Part shown: in pieces, positions 36,201 through 43,852 of the stretch | Layout of the letters: every line of letters starts with the position of its first letter | Position numbering within the stretch: position 1 is the stretch's first letter | Assembly: GCF_002217395.1 (NCBI RefSeq) | Contig: NZ_MUHD01000003.1 | Coordinates: 52,060 to 116,059 of the forward strand | Source of the DNA: Flavobacterium plurextorum | Lineage (GTDB): Bacteria > Bacteroidota > Bacteroidia > Flavobacteriales > Flavobacteriaceae | Direction of reading: 5' to 3' | DNA: 64,000 nt | Made by a program: the position numbers and the translations under genes | The notes under the pieces: model-generated | What the model was told of the DNA's origin: nothing | The model's input: only the letters and a program-made list of their open reading frames with translations | Databases searched by the model: none

Positions 36201-36608
36201 AAAAATCCAGTTTGTCTTTTGATTTTTAGGTAACGTTGTAAAAGTCAGAATCTTTTTTCCGTCCACGTACAAATCAAAATTTCTGTCTCCGCTGCTTGAT
36301 CCTGACGAATGTCCTGCCACCCAGCTGAAATATACGTAATCGTCTTTTATAACTTTTGGAGCAGAAGCTGTTTCCCATTCTATTGTTTTATTTCCGTCTG
36401 TCGTTCTCGTTAAAAGTGCAACAGTTGCATAATCTTGAAAAGCCGAATTATACGTAATATTCTCTCCTGTAATTTCTTTTGCAAAACCATTAACCCAATT
36501 AATTTTTCCAAAAAAAGGAACTTCTTTTTGAGCAAAAAGAGATTGCGCGGCGAAAATCAGTGAAAGGTAAAGGAATAATTTACTGCTATTTTGTTTTCTA
36601 AAATTCAT
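33264..36608 (-). CDS. GH38 alpha-mannosidase
   Basis: A 1114-residue secreted retaining alpha-mannosidase. The signal peptide ends near QSLFAQ. An N-terminal accessory beta domain (about 28-285, with NRNFDLYVDGKK) precedes the GH38 domain. Zinc ligands His298 and Asp300 are in HHSHTDIGYSHLQ, the likely nucleophile Asp415 is in ISDVPGFAWST, and FHEHTWGAHNS supplies the late histidines. The HTDIGY form differs from the HVDPGW of eukaryotic members but is common in Bacteroidota. It is larger than lysosomal-type enzymes because of the N-terminal domain. The sulfatase gene is 13 bases upstream, so both are cotranscribed. GH38 enzymes can remove alpha-1,2, 1,3 or 1,6 mannose; the linkage here is open. 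Confidence 0.92.
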   Translation of the reverse strand: MNFRKQNSSKLFLYLSLIFAAQSLFAQKEVPFFGKINWVNGFAKEITGENITYNSAFQDYATVALLTRTTDGNKTIEWETASAPKVIKDDYVYFSWVAGHSSGSSSGDRNFDLYVDGKKILTFTTLPKNQKTNWIFKADDGSALAFQQIKLDGASDSQGYAFLRLPVNKVKPGQSVRIKIVGQKQNSNDWFMTFKFAFEENVKVTPMPFLLKNGTQTLALSVLHFGKDETVNVKINERENYTYTAKDGMNNFDIPIAAVTKGENIKVQVKLAGKTFIDDFFVVKPIVYREFHLLHHSHTDIGYSHLQPEIVKVHNKNIDDALEMIEKTKSYPEEAKFKWNIESIWAVENYLKIATPLQKEKFTAAVKNGDILLSALYVNMLTGMSQAEEMFHYTDYAAKLRKDFGFTINSAMISDVPGFAWSTVTALSKGGVKYFSIGSNFMGLDHPYRGDRAGHFLKNWGDKPVWWTSPSGQDKVLFWAGAKGYSSWHGMQPGDIYERGAKKIADYLNELTANNYPYDMVQWRFNIIADNAPIEPNASDFVKKWNEKYASPKLILNTADKMFEAFEKKYGDKIPTVKGDLTPYWEDGALSTAEEEGKNRINSLRLQQLTTLYTMLRPKKYDQQSFYEAWRNIIMFHEHTWGAHNSISDPDSHFVTEQWRIKKQFMLDADAEINALEKNLFETISNSKSKKIAVFNSSSWKRTGLVLIETTVKGKSVKDANGKITPLQQLSNGKYAFIASDVPALGTAFYEITDKTKSDFINQFILGDHSLSNGKIEFGWDKTNGSITNLKTISDYNYAGDFNKQGLNSYWYVPGLNPEEVQTNTNVQVKTLENGPVVTSVSITSDAPGANKLERIISLYSGSNQVLIHNILDKKAIRTKEGVHFGYPFNAQLTKTTLDAGYGTIEFLKDQLAGSNMDFLYGRRWLDVSSGDKGVQWMLLESPLVEPNSMVDERKEVVPNYKEWKKTEKPTSTWFSYVMNNYWHTNYKADQSGIVNFKYALRPHETTDRAVMEKEASEFTQPLIAMTVKEDVKLPANLFELTNSRIVVTSLTPNQDGTILMRLFNPEQSEQQTKFVWKSLQPKTIIDKTTGEEKANSVEIKMTGSGVSEFIVKI

Positions 36609-36621
36609 ATGTTTTAATCAA

Positions 36622-38136
36622 TTATGGTCTTGTTATTTCCAATTCTTTACTGGATTTTAGTAACGCCGAAAGATTTGCCGCCACATCAGGATATTGAGAT
36701 ACAAGATTGTTATTCTCTCCTTTATCTTTACTCAAATCATACAACTGAGGCAGTGGATCATTGCCTAATTCAATATTTACATCATGATCAACACGAGGTC
36801 CTTTTGAAGGTTCGATATACTTCCACTTTCCTTGAATGATCGATAACGGCCCTCCTTGTTCAATTAAATAAGATCGATTTTTTTTAGATTTCCCTGTTAG
36901 TTGTGTCAACATATCAAAACTATCTGGAGCATCATCGTTTTGCAATGGTTGTCCTGTGAGTTTTGCTAACGAAGAAAATAGATCTACATGACTTAACAAT
37001 ACAGATGTCTTTTTATCAGCCTGTACATTTTCAGGCCATTTTACGATAAACGGAACTGTAGTTCCTGCTTCAAACGCACTGTATTTTCCTCCGCGTAATG
37101 GTCCTGCAGGTTTATGACTTCCTAACATTTCAACCGCTTTATCCATATAACCGTCATTTACTACAGGTCCGTTATCACTGCTGAAAATTATCAGCGTATT
37201 TTGGGTAAGTTTCAAACTTTCTAATGCCTTCACTATTTCGCCTACTGTCCAATCCAGTTGTAATATGGCATCACCTCTAAGTCCCATTCCGCTTTTACCG
37301 CGAAACATACTATGAGGATAACGAGGTACATGTATATCGCCGGTTGCGAAATACAGGAAAAAAGGATTTGAAGCATTTTTTGATATAAAACTGATTGCCT
37401 TTTTTGTAATATCACCAGCAATATCAGCATCTTTCCAGTATGCACTATGACCGCCGCTCATATATCCAATTCGGCTAATACTGTCTACGATTGTTTCGTT
37501 ATGTCCTTGATTTGGATAAGGTTTCATTCGCAATTGTTCTGGGTTTTCTTTACCTGTTGGATCATTGCCAACTTTTTCTTTATAGCTAACCGTTATTGGA
37601 TCTTTTGGATCAAGATTTACTACTCTTCCGTTTTCTACGTAAACACACGGAACTCTATCTAAAGTAGCAGGCATAATAAACGAGTAATCAAAACCAACTT
37701 CTTTTGGTCCGGGTTTAATTTCTTTATTCCAATCAATTCCGTTCTTTCCCAATCCTAAATGCCATTTACCAATTACAGCCGTAGTATAACCTGCCTTTTG
37801 AAGCATTGAGGGAAGAGTCGCTTTATTCGTGGGAATAATTAATGAAGCGTCTCCTGGAGCTATTCCAGTTCCTTTTTGTTTCCACGGATATTTGCCTGTA
37901 AGCAATCCAAATCTAGAAGGTGTACAAGTTGCTGAAGTCGAATGTGCATTAGAAAATTGCAATCCTTGTTTTGCCAGTTTATCAATATTTGGAGTGCTGA
38001 TTTTCGACATGCCGTAGCAGCTTAAATCACCATAACCCAAATCGTCTGCATAAATTACAATTATGTTGGGCTTTTGCTGCGCCCAAGTTGTAAGGTTAAA
38101 AACTAAAAGTATAAATAGTAGTACGTTCTTTTTCAT
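36622..38136 (-). CDS. Arylsulfatase-type sulfatase (formylglycine, Cys type)
   Basis: A 504-residue secreted type I sulfatase that would remove sulfate esters from glycans. The signal peptide ends near LTTWAQ. The metal-binding opening is NIIVIYADDLGYGDLSCYG and the modification site is Cys71 in CTPSR, which must be converted to formylglycine by a maturase encoded elsewhere. Further motifs are GKWHLG and FSSDNGP. The C-terminus has the usual small subdomain (WKYIEPSKGP). It is first of a pair with GH38 (13-base gap), so sulfated mannose or GlcNAc of N-glycans is a plausible target, but the substrate class cannot be read from sequence. Confidence 0.92.
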   Translation of the reverse strand: MKKNVLLFILLVFNLTTWAQQKPNIIVIYADDLGYGDLSCYGMSKISTPNIDKLAKQGLQFSNAHSTSATCTPSRFGLLTGKYPWKQKGTGIAPGDASLIIPTNKATLPSMLQKAGYTTAVIGKWHLGLGKNGIDWNKEIKPGPKEVGFDYSFIMPATLDRVPCVYVENGRVVNLDPKDPITVSYKEKVGNDPTGKENPEQLRMKPYPNQGHNETIVDSISRIGYMSGGHSAYWKDADIAGDITKKAISFISKNASNPFFLYFATGDIHVPRYPHSMFRGKSGMGLRGDAILQLDWTVGEIVKALESLKLTQNTLIIFSSDNGPVVNDGYMDKAVEMLGSHKPAGPLRGGKYSAFEAGTTVPFIVKWPENVQADKKTSVLLSHVDLFSSLAKLTGQPLQNDDAPDSFDMLTQLTGKSKKNRSYLIEQGGPLSIIQGKWKYIEPSKGPRVDHDVNIELGNDPLPQLYDLSKDKGENNNLVSQYPDVAANLSALLKSSKELEITRP

Positions 38137-38207
38137 AATATTTAAAGTATAAAATGAGACTGTAAATAGTAAATTATTGATTTAACCCGTTGCGTGCAAT
38201 TCTTCTA

Positions 38208-38360
38208 AACACATAGAGACATTCCCGATAGCTATCGGGATTGATTACTTAAAAAAGGCGTTTCACTTATTAAAAACATACATAGCTGGTGACTATGTGA
38301 AAGAAATGTTTTTTTCTTTGTCCCCCCTTTTTATACATAGAATCTATATCTCTATGTGTT
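38208..38360. repeat. Long palindromic intergenic element, copy D
   Basis: 153 bp, short type. Left end AACACATAGAGACAT is followed by a perfect CCCGATAGCTATCGGG hairpin that replaces part of the arm; the right end is CTATATCTCTATGTGTT. The core reads GGCGTTTCACTTATT and ACTATGTGAAAGAAATG. It lies between the MFS sugar porter and the sulfatase. Confidence 0.9.
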
Positions 38361-38381
38361 TAATATTTTTCTAAATACAAT

Positions 38382-39800
38382 TTATGCTTTCTCAATTTCT
38401 TTGAGCCCTTCTGCTTTTACATCTAAATTCCAAGATTTTTCAATTTCTTCTAGGCTTTTTCCTTTGGTTTCAAATAGTTTCTTTTTTGCATAAGCGAAAG
38501 AAAGAATACAGAAGAATGAGAAGATAAAAAATGTTGCTGCTATACCCAATCCGTCTCTCATTATAGGAAACAACAGATTTACAATCCAGTCAGAAACCCA
38601 CATCGTCATAATACATATTGACAAGGCTGTTCCTCTAATATGTGTTGGAAAAATTTCGGTTGAGATTACAAATTTTAATGGTCCAAGAGAGAAGGCAAAA
38701 AACAAAAGAAATAAGATGATACAAAACAGCATAAACCATCCTGTAATATTCATCATAAAGCAAAAACCTGTTAAAGCCAATGCAAAGGCAGCACACAATG
38801 AACCAACAATATACAACGGTCTTCGTCCCCAGCTGTCGACTTTAAAAATGGCTACAAATGTAAAAAGTACATTCGCCGACCCTAATATTACTTGGTAAAA
38901 CAATGCATCACTAGTTACAATTCCAGCTGATTTTAAAATTGTAGGCCCGTAAAAAATTACTCCGTTAATACCGCTAAATTGTGATAACGCTGTAAGCACC
39001 ATCGCCAAAACCAATAATTTACGCAAAGGCAGCCGCAGTAATTCTTTGTAACCTCCAGATTTTTGACTGGCCATTTCTTTAATAGAATGCAGTTCTAATT
39101 GAGCCTTTTCGTTTCCATTTATTTTATTTAGTATTTTAAAAGCCTCTTCATCGAGTCCGAATTGCACCAACCAGCGCGGGCTTTCTGGAACTATAAGTAA
39201 TAACAAGCAAAATGCTCCGGCAGGAATTACACCAACAATAAACATTCCGCGCCAGACATTTTCAACAAACAACCAATGAAGTAAACCATGACCTTCTGCG
39301 GAATGTGAGACTGCATACTTTTGAAGGAAAAAATTGCTGATATATGCTGCTAAAACTCCAACGGTTATGGCTAGTTGATAAAATACAACCAATTGTCCGC
39401 GTTTATGAGAAGGAGCTACTTCTGAAATATAAAGCGGTGAAACATTCGAGGCTACTCCTACGCCCATTCCGGCAAGAACACGAAATAAAATTAATATTGG
39501 ATATTCTTCTGAAAATGCAAAGCCTACTGCACTGATTAAAAACAATATGGCTGAAACGAACAATACTTTTTTTCTTCCAATTTTGTCACTTAAATAACCT
39601 GAAAAAGCCACGCCGACAATACAACCTAATAAAGCACAGGAAACAAACAATCCTTCTTGTGCTGATGATAAGTTGTACTGCATTTTTAATGGTTCGATAA
39701 TTCCGCTGACAACGGCCATATCAAAACCGAATAAAAAACCTCCTAATGCTGCAATGAGCGTTATGAGCGATATGAAATAATTGGTTCCTTTGGTTTTCAT
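38382..39800 (-). CDS. MFS sugar porter (XylE/GLUT-like)
   Basis: A 472-residue 12-TM transporter of the sugar porter family. Signature sites are GGFLFGFDMAVVSG, DKIGRKKVL, RVLAGMGVGVASN, PESPRWLV at the end of TM6, QFSGINGVIFYGP, DSWGRRPLYIVG and TEIFPTHIRGTA. It would bring a monosaccharide across the inner membrane by proton symport or facilitation. The upstream gene encodes a kinase / mannose-6-phosphate isomerase fusion, so mannose is the best guess; xylose and glucose are alternatives because family members overlap. Long element E lies between it and the kinase gene. Confidence 0.92.
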   Translation of the reverse strand: MKTKGTNYFISLITLIAALGGFLFGFDMAVVSGIIEPLKMQYNLSSAQEGLFVSCALLGCIVGVAFSGYLSDKIGRKKVLFVSAILFLISAVGFAFSEEYPILILFRVLAGMGVGVASNVSPLYISEVAPSHKRGQLVVFYQLAITVGVLAAYISNFFLQKYAVSHSAEGHGLLHWLFVENVWRGMFIVGVIPAGAFCLLLLIVPESPRWLVQFGLDEEAFKILNKINGNEKAQLELHSIKEMASQKSGGYKELLRLPLRKLLVLAMVLTALSQFSGINGVIFYGPTILKSAGIVTSDALFYQVILGSANVLFTFVAIFKVDSWGRRPLYIVGSLCAAFALALTGFCFMMNITGWFMLFCIILFLLFFAFSLGPLKFVISTEIFPTHIRGTALSICIMTMWVSDWIVNLLFPIMRDGLGIAATFFIFSFFCILSFAYAKKKLFETKGKSLEEIEKSWNLDVKAEGLKEIEKA

Positions 39801-39867
39801 AATAGTTTTGGTTCTTTGATAGTAGTTATAGTTGATGTTGAGTTCTTAATTCAACAAATAAATTTTA

Positions 39868-40006
39868 AACACATAGAAACATAGATTTTAGATATTCATT
39901 TGTCAGGCGAAGTCATTGTCAGGCTGAGCGGAGTCGAAGCCCACGTGCCAATTAGAACGCCCTTCGACTTCGCTCAGGGTGACAATTCACAAAGCCAATT
40001 GTGTTA
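39868..40006. repeat. Long palindromic intergenic element, copy E (right end truncated)
   Basis: About 139 bp. Left end AACACATAGAAACATAG is intact, then GTCAGGCTGAGCGGAGTCG, CTTCGACTTCGCTCAGG and ACAATTCACAAAGCC follow. The right side stops after CAATTGTGTTAAC, so the second inverted end is missing. Its right border coincides with the stop codon (40004-40006) of the upstream kinase/isomerase gene. Confidence 0.88.
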
Positions 40007-42670
40007 ACACCAGTTATCTTTTACATACGAAACCACTACAAAAGCTTTTTTACTGCTTATATGATTGATTTTGTATTTTGGAACATTTGCCGGAATGACA
40101 AAAGTTTCGGCATATTTGAATTTTTGGCTGTTTTGTCCTGCGCTTACTTCAGCAATATCACCTTCTACAAGCATACAAATATGACACTGTCCTAAAGTTT
40201 CGATTTCTATTTCTCCTGTAAATTCGTAGCGGTCAACAGCATAAAAATGTTCTTCGTGAGTAGGCAGACTTACTTTTTTGCCATTCGGAAATTCTTTACT
40301 TACAGTTGGTTTCGAAATAAACTCTCTTTCAACTCTTTCTCCTTTTCTATCAAAATAAACGTTTTTGAATCCGTGTTCTACATTGATCGGACGAGGTTTT
40401 CCGTCTAAACCGGGACGAACCCAATCGTACATTTTAAAGGTGAAAATATAAGGCGTACTGCTTATTTCTAATACCATATTATTCTTGCCCGAAGCATGAA
40501 TAGTTCCGTTCGGAATTAAATATAAATCGTGCTTTTGCGCTTTGAATTTTTGCACGTATTTTACAATATCAATTTCTTCTGCTTTTTCTTGAGATTCTAT
40601 TAATGCTTGTTTAAATTCGTCTGGATTAATATCTTCTTGAAAACCCAAATACACTTCGGCATCATCTTCACAATCCAAAATATAATAAGTTTCGTCCTGT
40701 GTAAATTCTTCTCCAAAATTTTCTTTAATGTATTCTGGACGCGGATGACATTGTACAGAAAGATTCCCACCATCGAAAGTGTCTAGATAATCGAAACGAA
40801 TGGGGAAATAATTCCCAAAACGGTCAGCGGCTTTTCCTAACACTTTTTTATTGTCCTGAAACAGTAAAAAATCAAAAGAAACTTCTAACAAATGGTTGTT
40901 TCCCTCAAACACAATTCCGTTTTCTGGACTAATTAATTCAAAAGACCACGCATAATTTACTTCGTCCTGATTTAGATCAGTAATATTCTTTTTCATCCAA
41001 TCGCCGCCCCAAACTCCTGCTTCGAACCACGGACGCGCACGAAGCGGACTTTCGAGCATTAGATTCAATGCGTTTCTAAAATCACTTCCTTTCATCCAAG
41101 TGATTTCATCAATACGTTGTTCGTCAATAATAATGTCGATTTTTGGAAGTAAATGTTCTTTGTGAATATTCAAAACAGGCCATTCTATAAAATACATTCT
41201 TTTATAAATCTGAGAATAAGCTAAAGTGTCGTTATTGCCAATATTTTTTGCAGAACCCGCTCTCATTCGATACTGAATTTCATTTTTTGGAACGTCAACA
41301 TAAATCAGCTGTCCTTCCCAATTTGACAATGAAGCTCCAGTTCCGTAAACTATACATATATCAGCACTTGTGTCTGGCTTTAGTTTATTTAATTTTTCGG
41401 CTTCGAAGAAATCAGAAAGTTCTCCCAAATATTTTTTTCCAAAAACAGGATCATTTCCATTAAGGTTTGGCTCAATCATTTTATTAATTTCTTCACTTGA
41501 TTTTAAGCAGGAATCAATATCGTACCAAAGCACATTTTTCTGTTTTTCGATCAAAGCCGAATTTAAATGATGTCTGAAATTTTCCCAAAGAACGCCGCCA
41601 AATCCATCAATAACAACAATCTTTTGTCCTGCTATTTGATTCGCCAAACTCTCAAATCCAACAAAAACTTCAGATTTTGAAGGGAAAGAAGGAAAAACAT
41701 TGTATTCTCCATTTTCTTTTATAACAGCTTGTACAGGCAATAAAGGTTGTGTGGTTTTTCTTTTAGATTGAATAGATTTTTCCATTTGTATTTTATTTTT
41801 CTTATCTGCAATAATTGTCGCTCCTCTAAGAATACTCAGTTCGGCATCATCACAGAAAATAATATTTACTTTTATTTTTAATTCTTTAAAGGCTTCTTCT
41901 AAAGCGGGCATAAATAGTGCTTTTGCTTTAGAAATATTACCGCCGATTACCAGTTCTTCGCATCGAAATTTTTCAAACCAAGGAAAAAGAAATGTTCCCA
42001 TATTTCGACCGAAATTGGCAAAAACTGTTTTTGAAATTTCAGTATTTAAATTTGCAATTGCTTTTACCGATTTGATATTTTCGCCAGAAAGTCTTTTGTA
42101 TTCTGCCAAAAGCCAGCGGACTGAGAAATAATCATCGGCTTTTTGTTCTAAAAAAGGCTGATTATAAAAAGCGCCGCCTTCTGGAATGTCAGCATGTTTT
42201 TTAATTAGCTCGCCATCTAACATTATAGCAGAACCAAATCCAGTTCCTAAAGTCACAAAAACAGTTCTTGCGCTGCTTAAGTTGTGACGGAAATAAGCAC
42301 CTTCGGCAAAACAATCTGCATCGTTTGCAAAAACAAAAGGAACATTTTTTAAACCTGTACTATTTTTTAGTGCCTGCTGAATATGGATTCCAAAAGTGGT
42401 TTCAAACTTTCCGCCAACTCCCAAAACTTCGCTCACCCCTTTTTCATAATTAAAAGGTCCTGGAAAAGCAATTCCAATCGTATCAATATTATTGGATTCA
42501 ATCAAAGCTTCTTCTATCGAACTGCTAAGCACAGAAATAATACTGGATGCATTTTCTTTTGAATTGATTTCCTTTCTAATTAAAGTCTGCGTTTGTTCGT
42601 TAACAATACTCTTATCGATAACGCTTACTGTAACATGACTTCCGCCTACATCAATTCCTATCTGCTTCAT
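40004..42670 (-). CDS. Fused ROK sugar kinase and class I mannose-6-phosphate isomerase
   Basis: An 888-residue cytoplasmic fusion that could take mannose to fructose-6-phosphate in one polypeptide. Residues 1 to about 285 are a ROK kinase: GIDVGGSHVTVSV, GIAFPGPFNYEKG, FANDADCFAEGA, VTLGTGFGSAIML. The usual ROK zinc Cys cluster is absent. Residues about 330-560 contain a degenerate nucleoside-kinase-like domain (KIVVIDGFGGVLWENF, CIVYGTGASLSNW). Residues about 570-888 are a cupin isomerase with metal ligands near His642 (VQCHPRPEY) and His725 (IPNGTIHASG). The middle plus isomerase part resembles the roughly 590-residue isomerases of Bacteroides; the extra kinase is the addition. It lies 6 bases after the GntR gene. 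Its last codon and stop lie at the edge of repeat E. Confidence 0.9.
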   Translation of the reverse strand: MKQIGIDVGGSHVTVSVIDKSIVNEQTQTLIRKEINSKENASSIISVLSSSIEEALIESNNIDTIGIAFPGPFNYEKGVSEVLGVGGKFETTFGIHIQQALKNSTGLKNVPFVFANDADCFAEGAYFRHNLSSARTVFVTLGTGFGSAIMLDGELIKKHADIPEGGAFYNQPFLEQKADDYFSVRWLLAEYKRLSGENIKSVKAIANLNTEISKTVFANFGRNMGTFLFPWFEKFRCEELVIGGNISKAKALFMPALEEAFKELKIKVNIIFCDDAELSILRGATIIADKKNKIQMEKSIQSKRKTTQPLLPVQAVIKENGEYNVFPSFPSKSEVFVGFESLANQIAGQKIVVIDGFGGVLWENFRHHLNSALIEKQKNVLWYDIDSCLKSSEEINKMIEPNLNGNDPVFGKKYLGELSDFFEAEKLNKLKPDTSADICIVYGTGASLSNWEGQLIYVDVPKNEIQYRMRAGSAKNIGNNDTLAYSQIYKRMYFIEWPVLNIHKEHLLPKIDIIIDEQRIDEITWMKGSDFRNALNLMLESPLRARPWFEAGVWGGDWMKKNITDLNQDEVNYAWSFELISPENGIVFEGNNHLLEVSFDFLLFQDNKKVLGKAADRFGNYFPIRFDYLDTFDGGNLSVQCHPRPEYIKENFGEEFTQDETYYILDCEDDAEVYLGFQEDINPDEFKQALIESQEKAEEIDIVKYVQKFKAQKHDLYLIPNGTIHASGKNNMVLEISSTPYIFTFKMYDWVRPGLDGKPRPINVEHGFKNVYFDRKGERVEREFISKPTVSKEFPNGKKVSLPTHEEHFYAVDRYEFTGEIEIETLGQCHICMLVEGDIAEVSAGQNSQKFKYAETFVIPANVPKYKINHISSKKAFVVVSYVKDNWC

Positions 42671-42676
42671 TCTGTC

Positions 42677-43417
42677 TTAAATCGTACGTTTGATTTCTAT
42701 TGTATAGGTAAACCAGTCGTTTCGGTAGTAACAAATGTTGTACTCAATTGGTTTTCTGGCAGTGTCAAGAACAGCTCTCTTTCTTTCTAAAACAGGCTGA
42801 TTTTTCTCAATTTTTAATAGACTTGCAATACGTTTACTTGCCGCAATAGCTTTTAATTCTTCTTGCGAATACACAGGAACTACATTGTACTTATTACCTA
42901 ATATCTCGTATAATGGCGTTTCAAAATTCTCATCAACAGAAAGTCCAATTCTTGGATGAAAATAAGATTCGAAATAAACCATCGGACTATCATCAATACT
43001 TCTTGTACGCTGTAATAGCAAGACTTCGTCACCTTCATTAATTTGCAGATATTTAGCAACTTTGGCAGTAGCTTTAACCATCTCTACATTCAAAGAAAGA
43101 TTCTTAAACTCTAATCCCATATCCTCCATCTCGTGAGTAAAACTCATCCAGTTGTTTAGATTGGTGGTGATTCGATTTTGAGAAACTCGCGTTCCTGAGC
43201 CTTTTTTTCGCACTAACAGCTTTTCATTTACCAAAATTGCAATTGCCTGACGAAGCGTATTACGAGAAATCCCCCAGCGTTTAGCCAAATCCACTTCTTT
43301 TGGAAATAACTCTCCATCTTTAAAATCGGGATGTTTGATCAATTCGCGAAGCAGTTCTTCCACTTGTTTGTGCAACGGAATTTTACTGTCGTGATCTAAT
43401 AACGGTATTTTGTTCAT
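42677..43417 (-). CDS. GntR-family regulator with UTRA ligand domain
   Basis: A 246-residue HutC-type GntR repressor or activator. The N-terminal winged helix (about 8-75) includes LHKQVEELLRELI, LFPKEVDLAKRWGISRNTLR and KGSGTRVS, and the C-terminal UTRA domain binds an effector, often a sugar phosphate. I start it at Met 43417 (MNKIPLLDHD) although the frame is open to 43462: a good promoter (-33 at 43460, -7 at 43434) lies within the longer version, and homologues begin near this Met. The kinase/isomerase gene follows 6 bases later, so the effector may be mannose-6-phosphate or a related sugar. A perfect inverted repeat at 43415-43432 overlaps its own start, suggesting autoregulation. Confidence 0.9.
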   Translation of the reverse strand: MNKIPLLDHDSKIPLHKQVEELLRELIKHPDFKDGELFPKEVDLAKRWGISRNTLRQAIAILVNEKLLVRKKGSGTRVSQNRITTNLNNWMSFTHEMEDMGLEFKNLSLNVEMVKATAKVAKYLQINEGDEVLLLQRTRSIDDSPMVYFESYFHPRIGLSVDENFETPLYEILGNKYNVVPVYSQEELKAIAASKRIASLLKIEKNQPVLERKRAVLDTARKPIEYNICYYRNDWFTYTIEIKRTI

Positions 43418-43432
43418 ATGTTCATACATATG
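43415..43432 (-). promoter_or_regulatory. Probable GntR operator at the gntR start
   Basis: CATATGT-TCAT-ACATATG, a perfect 7-bp inverted repeat with 4-base spacer. It overlaps the start codon and expected transcription start of the gntR gene, and size and symmetry suit a GntR/HutC dimer. Confidence 0.6.
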
Positions 43433-43433
43433 A

Positions 43434-43463
43434 CAAATGTAATAGTTTTTTATTACGAACAAA
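43434..43463 (-). promoter_or_regulatory. Candidate Bacteroidetes promoter of gntR
   Basis: On the minus strand: TTTG (43460-43463), 18 bases, then TACATTTG (43434-43441), close to the TTTG / TAnnTTTG pattern of Bacteroidota. It predicts a leader of only about 10 bases for the start at 43417 and excludes the longer start at 43462. Confidence 0.55.
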
Positions 43464-43526
43464 ATTATTTTCTAAAAAATGTAATTAATTGATTACTAAA
43501 CATTTTTAGTAAAAAGTCTTTTCTCC

Positions 43527-43538
43527 TAAAACGATATA
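43527..43538 (+). promoter_or_regulatory. LacI-type operator candidate 1 upstream of PNGase
   Basis: TAAAACGATATA, CG-centred, 31 bases ahead of a TAAATTTG -7-like box at 43569-43576. It is near-identical (reverse complement) to the box upstream of SusC. Confidence 0.5.
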
Positions 43539-43647
43539 GCAAATTCACTGATTATCAAGTAATGAATCTAAATTTGAACATTTTTTTACTAAAAAAAGTT
43601 AGTATGTTCCTATTAGAACCTAAAATTTTCTATCTTAGCTTCTTGCA

Positions 43648-43659
43648 AAAAACGATATA
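43648..43659 (+). promoter_or_regulatory. LacI-type operator candidate 2 upstream of PNGase
   Basis: AAAAACGATATA, CG-centred, 11 of 12 bases as in the box at 43527-43538. Confidence 0.45.
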
Positions 43660-43751
43660 AGTTCAGTTATACTTCTCTATTTTCCACTTTCACAACACAC
43701 AATGAAACTACAATTTCACTCCTGTTTTCATTATCTATTTGTGATTTTCAT

Positions 43752-43763
43752 TAAATCGATTTA
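43752..43763 (+). promoter_or_regulatory. LacI-type operator candidate 3 upstream of PNGase (perfect palindrome)
   Basis: TAAATCGATTTA is a perfect 12-bp palindrome 89 bases before the PNGase start. It is the most symmetric member of the CG-centred box set in the window. The rest of 43463-43852 holds no ORF. Confidence 0.6.
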
Positions 43764-43852
43764 GTAAACTGTCCTTTATTTCATTTTTAAACTAACCATT
43801 TCAGTTCCTCAGGATTAAACCAGAAGCACAAATAAACCAAACAAACCATAAC

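Noticed and set aside
43418..43462. Longer start of the gntR gene
   Set aside because: A promoter and operator lie inside or next to it; Met 43417 fits both.
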